From Zygnema cylindricum (taxonomy: Eukaryota; Streptophyta; Zygnematophyceae; Zygnematales; Zygnemataceae), in assembly GCA_037447655.1 (NCBI GenBank), contig JBBHKE010001274.1, forward strand, positions 42,180-106,179: a DNA stretch of 64,000 nucleotides, given 5' to 3'. This document shows positions 46,545 through 56,616 of the stretch, in pieces; within the stretch, counting starts at the first letter, position 1; each line of letters opens with the position of its first letter. The notes beneath the pieces are model-generated. The model was not told the DNA's origin and did no database searches. It worked only from the letters and a program-made list of their open reading frames with translations. The position numbers and the translations under genes are program-made.

Positions 46545-47357
46545 TACACTTGCTCGGTGAACCTCAAAATGGTACAGTTTGTCCTCCTCCGTACACTCCC
46601 ACGCAGCCTCAAGTTCCATATAGTCGCCGACTCGTTAGGTTTGATGTTGGGGAAATCCTTGGCCTTTAATGGTTCCAATTATGTCGTTTGGGAGAAGGTT
46701 ATTTCAGGCCAACTTATTCTCAAGACGCTTTGGAGAATTGTCAACGGAGAAGAGAAAATGCCACTGGAGAGTAAGGCACGTGCTCAATGAAGGTTGAAGA
46801 ATATTGCGGCAACGACCGATATGATGAAGAATTGCACTTTTTCCGTGCTTGATCATTTTCTCGCTCACGGTACGGCCCATGAGTGTTGGCAAGCACTTAA
46901 GGAGCAATATGAGAAAGGCGTTGAGAACAAAGGTCAATGTGTTTATACCGACTTTATGAATTTTAAAATCAAGTCAAATGAATTAATGGATGATGCCGTG
47001 AAGCGCTTCAATATTATACTCGAGCAATTAATCAACAATGGCCGAGTTATCTTGGATGCGGGTAAATTAAGCGTTTTCCTTAATGCTTTACCGGAGAACC
47101 TTTCGCATCTTAAAGTTATTTTACGAGCGAAGGCGGATAACACCTTCGGATTCACCGTCAATTTTATGAAAATGTCGGAGGGAACTCCATCGGCTTCTTC
47201 AAGTGGAGGAGGAGGAGTTCTCAACTCTACTACTCCCGAAACCCCGGATCTTAACTATGCCGGTGGTAGAGGAGGTGGTAGAGGAGGTGGCCCGAGAGGT
47301 GGTGGTGGCGGCCGAGGCAACAAGAGGGATCAAGGCCGTCCACCGAAGGTCCCTTAG
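46545..47357 (+). pseudogene. copia gag, frameshifted and with a TGA stop
   Basis: The frame from about 46545 reads PQNGTVCPPPYTPTQPQVPY and RRLVRFDVGEIL. It then shifts by one base near 46655 to AFNGSNYVVWEKVISGQLIL and LWRIVNGEEKMPLE, hits TGA at 46788, and continues NIAATTDMMKNCTFSVLDHF, HECWQALKEQYEKGVENKG and FLNALPENLSHLKVIL. It ends in a Gly/Arg-rich stretch and a TAG at 47355. 'F.G.NY..W', 'LW.I.NG' and 'W..L...Y' are the hallmarks of Ty1/copia gag. A related gag start lies at 57651. Confidence 0.8.
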
Positions 47358-47369
47358 GATCTTTCCAAT

Positions 47370-47555
47370 GTGACATGCTACCGGTGTAACCGGCTTGGAC
47401 ATTTGTCTTCATCTTGTCCGGATAAAGATAAGCAATGCCATTTTTGCGGTAAGTGGGGGCATAGGATCCCTCAATGTTATGCAAAGAGTGGATATTCCGG
47501 AAGTGGAAGAGGAGGTAGAGGAGGTGATAGAGGCGCCCGAGGTGGCGGTCGATGA
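47370..47555 (+). pseudogene. copia gag C-terminus with two CCHC zinc knuckles
   Basis: In the same frame as the preceding gag segment, two knuckles follow each other: CYRCNRLGHLSSSC and CHFCGKWGHRIPQC, both CX2CX4HX4C, followed by a Gly/Arg-rich tail. The frame ends at TGA (47553), where the codon before is CGA. Double knuckles occur in a minority of plant copia gags. It is broken by stops on both sides. Confidence 0.85.
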
Positions 47556-47659
47556 GAACGCCGCGGTGGTGGTCATGGTTACGGTAATGCAAATTACTTT
47601 GACTATGGTAATGAAAGCGGTGATGATTTTCCGGTTCTTAATCTTACCCTTGATTCGGT

Positions 47660-48250
47660 AAGTAGTTGAGGAAATTTGGAGAAAGAGTGGATTATTGATA
47701 CGGGGGCATCTCACCATGTTTGCACGGATGCTACCTTCTTTGATGATATGAGGGAACTCACGGTTCCAAAGTTTATTACGGTTGCAAGCGGCCATGTCAT
47801 TTCGGTTGGTACAGTTGGCATGGTTCGGCTTGATCTTCTTTAATGGGATAATGATGGGAAAGAGAGATCGAAAGAGTATCGTCTACAAAATACTCTTTAT
47901 ATTCCGGACGGTTCGGTTAATTTGTTAAGCGTTCCACAAATCCAAAAGAGTGGTGGAAGCTTACTTGCGAGAGGTGATCAATCTATTGAGATTTGGAATG
48001 AGAAGGGGAATGTAATTGGAGAAGGAGTTGTAACGGATGCAAATCATAGTCGGCTCTTATGGAGGAGGCCGAAATCTAAAGTTCCCACCGAGGGAATTTC
48101 ACATCAAATTTCGGAGTTGAAAGATGATCTTACCTTATGGCATCATCGGATGTGTCACACATCCGAGGTAAGTTTGAAGAAGATGATTCATCATTTTTCG
48201 GTGAGGGGTTTGGACCTCGCATCCGGTGAGAAGGTGAACGGATGCGGATG
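47660..48250 (+). pseudogene. copia protease and GAG-pre-integrase segment
   Basis: EWIIDTGASHHVC carries an intact aspartic-protease active site (DTG at 47697-47705). ITVASGHVISVGTVG, LQNTLYIPDGSVNLLSVPQI and IWNEKGNVIGEGV follow. The integrase zinc-binding region is present as LTLWHHRMCHTSEVSLKKMI and NGCG*CSKGRQ, where a TGA (about 48249) sits between the two Cys. A TAA near 47841 breaks the protease part. Confidence 0.8.
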
Positions 48251-49051
48251 ATGTAGCAAAGGACGTCAAATTCGGAAATCCCATCCGAATAAAGACATCA
48301 AGCATCGAGCTCAAAGACCTTTGGAGGTTGTCCACATTGATCTTTGTAGACATATTAAACCCGAGACAATTGGAGGTAATAAGTATACTTTGGTAATTAT
48401 TGATGACTTCTCTCAGAAGTCATGGGTGTATTTATTGAAAAAGAAATCGGATGCAATTGAAAAATTTAAGAATGGCATGTGATGGCCGAAAGGCGAATTG
48501 ATAAGAAGCTTAAGTCCATTCGTTCGGACAATGGAGGGGAGTTTGTAGATTTTGAGGGGTATTGTAAGGAGTGGGGGATAAGGCATCAATTCATGGCGCC
48601 TTATTCTCCGAAGTCAAATGGAGTGGCCAAAAGGAAGAATCGTACCTTACAAGAAATGGTACGTGCGATGGTTCATAGCTCCGGACGATAGATGTTTTTG
48701 TGGGGAGATGCGATTCTTACGGCGAATTATATTTGTAACCGAAGACTCACTTCGGTTTCCGGAAGTAAAACACCAGAGGAGTTATGGATTGGGAGAAAGC
48801 CCACGGTTCTCCTTTTGAGAATTTCGGGGTGTCATGCCACGATTTATGTGGAATCAATTAAGAGGAAAGAGAAATTTGCACCAAGGTGTTGTCCGGGAAT
48901 TTTTGTTGGTTATAGTACGAAGGGGAATTTGTACCGAGTATATGATGCGGCTCGTCACACCGTGGAGGAATCTCGGAATGTAGATTTTCATGAGGATCTC
49001 AAATCCGCCATGAATTCCGTTGGGAAATTTAAAGAGAATTTGGATTTTTAG
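48251..49051 (+). pseudogene. copia integrase core, catalytic Glu replaced by Lys
   Basis: The frame shows LEVVHIDLCRHIKPETIGGN, LVIIDDFSQKSWVYLLKKKS, KLKSIRSDNGGEFVDFEGYC, APYSPKSNGVAKRKNRTLQE and, after a break near 48690, FLWGDAILTANYICNRRLTS, KTPEELWIGRKPTV and RCCPGIFVGYSTKGNLYRVY. The two Asp positions of the D,D,E triad are visible (HIDL and SDNGGEF). The third, normally E in NGVAERKNR, is K. A stop and frameshift near 48480 and another stop at about 48690 also interrupt it. Confidence 0.85.
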
Positions 49052-49440
49052 AGGAGAGTGAAATTGAGAGTTTTCCGTACATTGGAGATTCAGAATCCGA
49101 TGAGGGACCGAATGTAAAAAGTCAGAAAAAGAAATTGGGGAAATCGGTTGAAATTGAATTTGAAAGAAAGAGAAACGGATCTTTGGATTCCTGGGTGCCG
49201 TCAAACATTCAGAAATCTCAAAGCTCGAAATCGAGTTCTAAATCAAGAGAGAAGGAAATTGAAATCAAATCCGAGGAAGAGAAAGAAGAAAAGGAGGACG
49301 AGCAAGTTCTTAAAAGGAGCTCTCGGAGTACAAAGGGGAAGAAACCGGAGAAACTCACTTACGATCGAAAAGGGGAAAATGCATCGAATTCACATTATTT
49401 TCTTTCCGATGCTAAAGAGACGGAGTTTCTTTTATAGCAA
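49052..49440 (+). pseudogene. copia connection region between integrase and RT
   Basis: A hydrophilic Lys/Glu/Ser-rich segment (EKEDEQVLKRSSRSTKGKKP, LTYDRKGENASNSHYFLSDA) is typical of the low-complexity linker after integrase. It is followed at 49440-49600 by a short stretch with TGDPHSYVETRRSADWESKW, the usual approach to the RT domain (a motif of the 'W..A...E' type). Confidence 0.65.
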
Positions 49441-49609
49441 TCACTTACGAAAAATATGACCGGCGACCCTCACTCTTATGTCGAGACAAGGAGGTCAGCC
49501 GATTGGGAGAGTAAATGGAAACCGGCGTGGGAGAAAAAATTATATCGGTGGTTGATAATCGAACTTTTGACGAAGTAAAATTACCGGATGGAAAAAAGGC
49601 GATTTTGAT

Positions 49610-50026
49610 TCAAGTAAGTCCACCTCAGGGTACGCATTTATTTTTGGAGGAGCCGCGATCTCGTGGAGTTCTAGGCTAAAACCTACGGTTGCGTTGAGTT
49701 CCACAGAATCTGAGTATATGTCTGCGTGTCATGCATCTAAGGCTTCGATTTGGATTAAGTAGATGTTACGTGAGTTAAGCATTCCTATCGGTTGTATGAC
49801 GATTTATTCTGACAGCATGAGTTCGATGGCGTTGGCGAAAAATCCAGTGTTTCACAAGAGGACGAAACACATCAGGATCCAATGGCATTTTGTAAGAGAT
49901 TTGGTGACGACGAATGAGATTGTATTTTTGTACGTACCGACAAAAGAGGAGGCGGCAGATTTGCTGAGGAAAGCTCCTACGCATGATGTATTTGAGAGGG
50001 GGCGACCGAAACTTGGACTATGTTGA
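49610..50026 (+). pseudogene. copia RNase H domain; RT domain deleted upstream
   Basis: GAAISWSSRLKPTVALSSTE, SEYMSACHASKASIWIK, then after a TAG at about 49760 MLRELSIPIGCMTIYSDSMS, SMALAKNPVFHKRTKHIRIQ, WHFVRDLVTTNEIVFLYVPT and EEAADLLRKAPTHDVFERGR. These are the conserved RNase H blocks of copia pol. The whole RT domain (no YVDDM or similar, no 'GCKWVFK') is missing between about 49600 and 49620, a deletion that I estimate at 1 kb or more. Confidence 0.85.
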
Positions 50027-50049
50027 GGAGTTTTGGCGATTTCGACAAT

Positions 50050-50060
50050 AAGAGGGGGAT
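50050..50060 (+). promoter_or_regulatory. polypurine tract of the copia element
   Basis: aagagggggat lies immediately before the 3' LTR start TGTTGGGATG and just after the RNase H frame. This is the plus-strand primer position. Confidence 0.75.
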
Positions 50061-50728
50061 TGTTGGGATGTTGTCGTTTTCGCGACATTTTGCGAAGCGT
50101 CATACCAACATTTATTTGTTGGACGTGAAGTGTCACGTCATCATTCAAAATGTACGACGTTGTTTCGCGGCGGTACTTTTGTTATCCGCGAACGAAATGT
50201 ACTATTTCGTTGCGCGTCACTTTTTTGTTTTCGTGCGCAGGTGTCACATTTTGCGTGCAGGTGTTTTTGTGTGACGACACGTGTTTAAGTCAACGTTTGG
50301 AGTTGTCGTTTCGAAGGAAGAAAGCGTGTGCGCCTACCTTCGTGGAACTTTCATTGCAGTGTGCACAGTCAGCTAGGGACAGACTTCGTCGCTACGCTAA
50401 GTCTTGTTTGTCTTACCTTGTCTCTTAGTGGTCTTACCTTGTCTCTTATTGCAGAGTAGCGAGTACAAAGGCAGCAGTGTACATGTGCAGAGTATTGAAT
50501 GAATTAATTAATCTATCTTATATGATTAATCTTGAAGTAGAGATTATTTAAAGAAGAGAGTGAAGAGAGAGAAGAGAGAAGAGAGATTATGTAAAGAGGC
50601 TTCGGCCAAGAACACTTATAAATCTTTTTGGCTGAATATTCCTCTTGTTTATTATGAGCTTCCGCTGTGTAAATGGTTTATGTTTTGTGAATTTATTTTG
50701 AGTGAATGTCTTTGCTTAAGATCCTACA
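50061..50728 (+). repeat. copia 3' LTR (668 bp), plus orientation
   Basis: It starts TGTTGGGATGTTGTCGTTTT and ends AAGATCCTACA (TG..CA). It matches the minus-strand LTR at 55946-56616 throughout. The flank aaaat at 50729-50733 is the complement of atttt at 56617-56621, next to that second LTR. Its 5' neighbour is a polypurine tract, so it is a 3' LTR. Confidence 0.88.
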
Positions 50729-51650
50729 AAAATCACTTCAACCAAAAAATTCTGTCCTCCATAGCTACAAAACCTTGATTGACTGCAAAATTCCAGAATC
50801 CCTAAAAGCGCCAAAAGCACTAATTTCTCGTTGAGTGCGGTGCGCACTAAAAAATTAGTTGCTCGCACTTTAAAAGTACGTCAGCATTCTGACAAAAAAC
50901 GGGATTTTCTTGTCAGTTTTCCTCGTTTGATTTTGGACTTTATAACCTAGCCGGCATCAAAAACGTTTTAGGAAATTTCAAATTCCTCAGAGGAGGCAAA
51001 TTTTTCTCGGAAATGGAAAAGTCGAGTTTACTTTTGTACCAAATTTCAGCTTTCAAACCTTCCCCTCCTTTCTTTCTGCAATGTTCTAATTCCTTCTTCA
51101 AAGCGTCCAGATTCCAGATACCATTCATTCTGTCACAGCGAACTTCTGTAAGTTTGTCTTTTTGTCATTTTGCCACCAAACCGGTCCAATCGGGATTCGG
51201 GAGAGATCTCGCCATGAAATGAATAATGTCGGCGAATGTCGCGTCAATGTATTGACAGTCCTCCGTTACAAATCCTTCTTCTTTCATTTTAGCTAAAATC
51301 CTTGTACCGGTCCAATTTTACCGATTTCCGATTTTTTCTCCTTCAAAAATCGGGAGCTTTGAAGGGAAAACGTACAGATGGTTTTTCCGCCCAAGATTGG
51401 TGCACGATCTCTTCCGCTTGAAAAGACGAGTATTTTCTCCGTCCTTTATAAGCTGAAAGACAACTTCGCATGATTTATTAGAATGGGTATCTGTATACCT
51501 TACTATAATAAGGTTACTAAAATACCCGGTGGCTTTTACAAAACCTTTTCCAACTTTTTTTTTTAAATCTGTGATTAAAGATGAGGCTGTTGTCGTCATA
51601 TTAGTGGGGTTTTCCAGTGTTAAAAACGCTTAAATATTCAAAACCCTAAA
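50729..51650 (-). pseudogene. unrecognised coding-like repeat F3, copy 2
   Basis: On the minus strand the frame from 51599 reads MTTTASSLITDLKKKVGKGF, VKATGYFSNLIIVRYTDTHS, CEVVFQLIKDGENTRLFKRK, RSCTNLGRKNHLYVFPSKLP. After a TAG (51318-51320) the same frame continues through EEGFVTEDCQYIDATFADII, HFMARSLPNPDWTGLVAK and LDALKKELEHCRKKGGEGLK to 50940. At least one stop is TGA where copy 1 has CGA (VAK-R-QKD). A C-terminal part in another frame, LTRKSRFLSEC..RTFKVRA, extends to about 50740. No family is recognised. It directly abuts the copia LTR. Confidence 0.5.
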
Positions 51651-51654
51651 AGGT

Positions 51655-52430
51655 TTGGAGAACCTCAACCAGCCAATCAGAAGTTCTACACGTGACAAAG
51701 CAGGATTTCTAGACCTATTCTTAACATTCCATGGTGTGGTTCTTCTCTCAGAGTCAGAGCTCCTCCACAGCCTTTCTTCTTTGAAAGTGAAGGATTGCTT
51801 TTTTTCTTATCTGGTGTGCACGTTTCTAGAGTTTCACTTGCGAAGGGATGCGGAAATATTTCTGAAAATATAAAATAATAAATATATATGAGCCCAATGG
51901 AGATCTTCCTGTGGTTGCCAACTGTAACGCCGCGTGTCAGACAGACAGCGTTTAAATAACACGGAAGGAAACAGCCTTTCTACTTTGAGAGCGAAGGATT
52001 GCTTTTCTTTTATCTGGTGTGCACGTTTCTGGAGTTTGACTTGCGAAGGAAAACACGGTTGACGTGGCGGCGAACCAACAACCGCCAAATCAGCATACGA
52101 AACGGATCTTCCCTTTGATTCAGAAAAGTACACGCGGTGCCAAACGCGGGACGAAAACGCATACCGTGCTTGGTCAGCGTTTTCTACTAGAGTACGGAAC
52201 GATGGAAAATCTTTGTCTTGTAGATCTCGCGATGAAAATTGAAACCAATGAAAGTTACGAGATTTTGGTGGATTTGTCGTCTTCCGCGTCATCTGAACAT
52301 GCGATGGGGCGGCTCAGGGAAGTTTAGTGTGACGTGTTATGTTTAAAAAAAAAAATCTGCCTTTTTTATTATTATTTTTTTGGGAATTGCCGACCAGCTT
52401 CACACGGCGACACCGACCATACGACAAACT
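51655..52430. other. non-coding region with an 80-bp direct duplication
   Basis: gtgaaggattgcttttt...tctggtgtgcacgtttctagagt at 51776-51850 recurs with few changes at 51978-52050 (gcgaaggattgcttttc, tctggtgtgcacgtttctgg). Open frames on both strands (52064-52327 +, 51834-52292 -) overlap and have no domain. No supported gene. Confidence 0.45.
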
Positions 52431-52431
52431 A

Positions 52432-53026
52432 CACCGTCGATCGTATTTAGCGTGTTGATCACTAATTCGGCGCCCCAAAATTTTGAGGGTTTTACCTAAA
52501 ATAGGGTAAATGATACTAATTTTTCCTGTACGCTAATTATGAGAAGAACAATTAGTGTACACCATTTTAATTTATGTATCATTTTATTAGTGTGGAGTAC
52601 GGAACGTGTCGGTGCGTATAAAAATGTGCTTTTTAATTATACAAGTACGGATATCTTAATAAATATTTTTTATCACACGAAAAATTGCCCTGTGAGTTAA
52701 TCCTAAATTGGATACAACCACGATTTGGTGTACGATATAAAAGATTTCGTACTTGTATCTGTTTTAGTGTACATTTATTTGTCGCGTAGAGTTAGGAATT
52801 AATTAGAGTGAAAGTATGCGACAATGTACGAATTGTCAGAATTTGTACTTTTACCTATATTACTGCGAATATCTTCTCGACAAATCAGCTGTACCCATAT
52901 TGGCGTTCGTTGAAAAACTAGTGTATAACTTTTTTTTCGAAATTTTTCGAAGTCAAAATTAGTGTACATGACACTAAATTATTCTACACACTAATAATTT
53001 CTACACGCTAAATACGATCGACGGTG
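52432..53026. mobile_element. T-family TIR element, copy T5 (595 bp)
   Basis: The left end is CACCGTCGATCGTATTTAGC and the right end is its complement. TA lies on both sides (52430-52431, 53027-53028). The interior contains several actaat/attagt units with gtgt, as in T1. No coding frame is present. Confidence 0.8.
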
Positions 53027-53185
53027 TACTGCACTGTACTGCTAGAATAATTGGTACGAAAAACGCGCTTTTGTACTTCCAGAATAATAGATATGAAAAC
53101 GCACTTTCCCGGGAGAAATATACCGTGTCTTATACACGTGTCATTTTTATTTGTCGTGTACTGTATTCATACCGGTATAGTACAC

Positions 53186-53467
53186 CCCCGTTAATCGTTT
53201 TTAGAGTTTGAAAAGAAATGTCGGCGCCCCTAAACTGCGAACTTGAACCAAAAATAAAAATTGTAATATTATATTTTTCTCCATGCTCATATGGCACGGC
53301 TCGGTGTACACCTGAATAGCTTATTAGAATTTTGCGCCCCTAAATTTTGACCCTTGAACCTAAAATAGAATTTATAATTATATTCTTTCATTTGCGCTAA
53401 TTTAGGTTCAGTTTAACTAGCCTCGATGACACTAATTTGGACGATTTTTAAATAGTGTGCAATAGAG
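53186..53467. mobile_element. degenerate T-related fragment
   Basis: It begins tacacccccgttaatcg and has gcgcccctaaattttgaccc, similar to gcgccccaaaattttgaggg inside T5. No right end was found; T2 begins directly afterwards. Confidence 0.35.
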
Positions 53468-53469
53468 TA

Positions 53470-54791
53470 CACCGCGCATCGTTATTAGTGTCAACGACAC
53501 TAATTTGGGTTCTTAAAATTTTGATTTTTTTCCTCAAATAGGATACATGATTTTAATTTTTCCTTGACGTTAATTAAGGTACCGTACAAAATAGCGTAAA
53601 GGACGAATTACAATAATATCTAAATAGTGTGGTGTGCGGTCGATGTCAGACCGTACATAAATGTACCTTTTCAAGTGAAAATGTTACAAAAAATGAGTTA
53701 AATCAGACGCGCACGCATAGGATCGTGCGCTAAAAAAACGGGATTGTTCTGACACGTAAATTAGGGTGCGTCTCTATGTACTTCAAACTTAGAGATTTTT
53801 TTTTGTTTTTTAGCGCAGATCCGGCGGACCCGGATTTCGGGTGTCCCTATGTGTACCAAACGAAATTGTCACTTAGGGCGTGACGATTGTATACGTCGAC
53901 AATGCGCGTGACGGCTGTCAACGTCTACAATCTGTGATGACGCACGTTATTTTTCGTAACTGCTTGTGACGTCGCGTGACTTTTCGTGACATTGTAGACC
54001 TACCGCCCTCCAGCCTGTGCCGTTTCACGGTTGAAGAAGATGCGTTTTGACTTTGCGTCTATTGTCGGCTCGACGTGAAATGGCATCGGAACCTTGAGAC
54101 CCCTGCAAAAAAAAATCCCGTACCGGATGGAAACGGACAGAACAAAACAAATTGTGTACTTCTATTTGTCGTATTAAACAAAAACGGACAAAACATAGCG
54201 AATCGTCTACACTTCCACGTCGCTTGAAATCGTTTGAATTTTTTGAACAAAACATTACACGTGCGAATACTTGTTCCTATTTGTTTATAGAAAATCCCTA
54301 ATTTTTAAAACACATCGGCCCTGTATTTTAAAGATAAGGTTGAAGATGACGTTTTTTGTCGTCGAAGTGGGTCGAAGAACACAAGACGACAAGATGTAGT
54401 ACATTTTAAATTCGATGATGACGCAAAATGTACTTCTCTTTTTTTCTATTTTATTGTACGGTTGAAACTTACGCGGTACGGCTCTAAGTTTTACAGGAAA
54501 ACGACAGAAAAAAACCCTTACTTAGGCACACAGAGACGCACCCTTAGTCTTACATGTACGGATATTTAAATTTCACGACGGCGTACGATTTTTAATATTT
54601 TGTACGGATACATATATTAATGTATATAATCGTACAACGAATATTCCATTTTTGTTGTTCCCAAATTAGCATAAACGCCGAAATTAAAATACACCTTTTT
54701 AAAAAAAAAAAAAAAAATCTTAATTAGCGTCAATGACGGTATATTTACTTCCACACCATTTAAACGTTGACACTAATAACGATGCGCGGTG
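53470..54791. mobile_element. T-family TIR element, copy T2, interrupted by H2
   Basis: It is the reverse complement of T1 with the same ends (CACCGCGCATCGTTATTAGT) and TA on both sides (53468-53469, 54792-54793). At 53764 the match to T1 stops, and it resumes at about 54547 after the H2 element and its TTA duplication. Outside the insertion, T1 and T2 match over about 540 bp, so they are recent relatives. Confidence 0.85.
53764..54543. mobile_element. Harbinger-like TIR element, copy H2 (780 bp), inside T2
   Basis: It starts GGGTGCGTCTCTATGT and ends ACAGAGACGCACCC, with TTA on both sides (53761-53763, 54544-54546). The uninterrupted T1 copy has a single TTA at this point, so TTA is a true target duplication. 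The right interior is homologous to H1. The minus-strand frames at 54025-54255 are short and have no domain. Confidence 0.87.
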
Positions 54792-54793
54792 TA

Positions 54794-55285
54794 CTGTACA
54801 TATCATGTGCAAATTTTGTGAATTTCGTTGGTAGTCCATTCTGACACGTAGCTTCATAATCCAACGTGTTCCAACGTGTTACTTGTTGTTGCGTTGTCTT
54901 ATGTTGCGTTGCGTGTTGTTTTTGCGTGTTGCGTGTTGCGTGTTGCAATTTTTATCCCCCAAACGTTCCGAGAGTGTTGGCAAGATTCTTTGGAATGTTA
55001 AACAAAATAAGCAATGCGGATTGGTACGGATAGGCGCGGATATTTGCAAACTACCGTACAGCACCCCACTTTTCGACCTAAAAGTTGGGCAGTGTTCCTC
55101 TCCTTCTTCCTTTCGCTCTCCCTCTCCCTCTCCCTTTTCTCTTCCGATTTTCTCCCTCCGGCCTTATTTTTCTGTCTCCTCTCGCTTCCCTCTTTCTACA
55201 GTGGGTCTATCCCGCATTTTAATCGGGAGCTTCAGCGAAGTTTCTAACATCTTAAAATGTAGGAGATTGTTTTTTTTTTATTGGG
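54794..55285. other. region between T2 and the copia 5' part, no supported gene
   Basis: It contains an irregular gcgttgcgtgttg repeat (54890-54945) and a CT-rich stretch (55098-55200). Overlapping open frames show no domain. One breakpoint of the proposed inversion may lie near its right end. Confidence 0.4.
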
Positions 55286-55931
55286 TCAAAAACTGAGTTT
55301 TTTTTTTTTTCCTTTTACTATTTTACAGAGAAGCATCTGTTTTGTACTTTTTCTATTTACTGTATATTCCCCGGATTTAAATATTAATCTAATTTTATTT
55401 TTTTGGTAAATTTTTAGTCGATTGATGCAGACTGTTTTTCTTGAAGTCCAGCCGTACAATGGAGGAAATAATAATGTAAAGAATAAATAACACAAATAAG
55501 GAAACGATATTCTTGCGAAATAAATCGACACACGAATTATATTCGCTATACATTGGTCATAAATTTTAGATTTGATAATTTTCTTCGTTTTCCAATCCTT
55601 CGTCAAACTCAGACTCTTCTTCTTTTATCTTCGACTTTCCCTTCCTAATCCTCTCTTTTCTCTCACTCTCATTAGCTCCTCCAATGAATGGATCAGTAAC
55701 CGGAAAAAAATGTTTTCTTTGCTCTCACTCGGTTGATTTTGAAAATGGGAATCTACATATCTTATAAGTGTATCAAACATTTCTTCAAATTTTCTCACCG
55801 TATTCCGGGTCTCCTCAAATTGAGAACCCGAAAAACTGAACTCTCTTGCTCTCTCTGAAGTTGACATGGGGGAAAGAGTATTTCTATTCTTCTTCCTCCC
55901 CATTCTCTCTCTCTCTATCTCCGAAGCACTT
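55286..55931 (-). pseudogene. 5' internal part of the copia-family element, gag-like frame
   Basis: On the minus strand, downstream of the primer-binding site, the frame 55969-55625 includes the LTR edge and then MGRKKNRNTLSPMSTSERAR, EFSFSGSQFEETRNTVRKFE, EMFDTLIRYVDSHFQNQPSE and LLIHSLEELMRVREKRGLGR. It is charged and likely helical, with no zinc knuckle. I take it as the N-terminal part of a gag or leader protein on position only. The region 55286-55620 is AT-rich and shows no further domain. Confidence 0.5.
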
Positions 55932-55943
55932 GCTGTGATACCA
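55932..55943 (-). promoter_or_regulatory. primer-binding site, minus strand
   Basis: The minus-strand sequence TGGTATCACAGC lies two bases after the LTR end ACA. It resembles TGGTATCAGAGC (initiator tRNA-Met) and shows that the LTR at 55946-56616 is a 5' LTR. Confidence 0.8.
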
Positions 55944-55945
55944 AT

Positions 55946-56616
55946 TGTAGGATCTTGAGCAAAAGACATTCACTCTTAATAATTCACAAAACATAAAACA
56001 TTACACATCGAAAGCTTATAAAAGACAAGAGGAATATTCAGCCAAAAAGATTTATAAGTGTTCTTGGCCGAAACCTCTTTACATCATCTCTCTTCACTCT
56101 TCTCTCTCTTCTCTCTCTTCTCTCTCTTCTCAAGTAATCTCTACTCCTAGATTAATCATCTAAGATAGATTGATTAATAAGATTCAATATAACAGAATAT
56201 GTTATGCACATATATACTGCTGCCTATATACTCGCTACTTTGCACTAAGAGACAACAAGGTAAGACAAGCAAAACTTAGCGTAGCGACGATGTCTGTCCC
56301 TAGCTGACTGTGCACACTGCAAGGACGTTTCCACGAAGAAAGTAGCACGTGTTCTCTTCCTTCGAAACGACTAGCTCCAAACGTTGACTTAAACACGTGT
56401 CGTCACACGAAAACACCTGCACGCAAAATGTGACACCTGCGCATGAAAACAAAAAAGTGACGCGAAACGAAAAAGTACATTTCGTTCGCGGATAACAAAA
56501 GTACCGCCGTGAAACAACGTCGTACACTTTGAATGATGACGTGACACTTCACGTCCAACAAATAAATGTTGGTATGACGCTTCGCAAGATGTCGCGAAAA
56601 TGACAATATCCTAACA
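55946..56616 (-). repeat. copia 5' LTR (671 bp), minus orientation
   Basis: On the minus strand it starts TGTTAGGATATTGTCATTTT and ends AAGATCCTACA. It is the same family as 50061-50728 in opposite orientation. The outer flank is atttt (56617-56621), followed by R4. Confidence 0.88.

Noticed and set aside
46124-46669. 181-residue plus-strand frame as a separate gene
   Set aside because: Its first two thirds run over the antisense of an LTR and the telomere-like filler; only the end (PPPYTPTQPQVPY) is the gag N-terminus of the copia element.
53186-53467. A sixth full T element
   Set aside because: Only a left-end-like sequence and some interior similarity to T5 exist; no right TIR was found.
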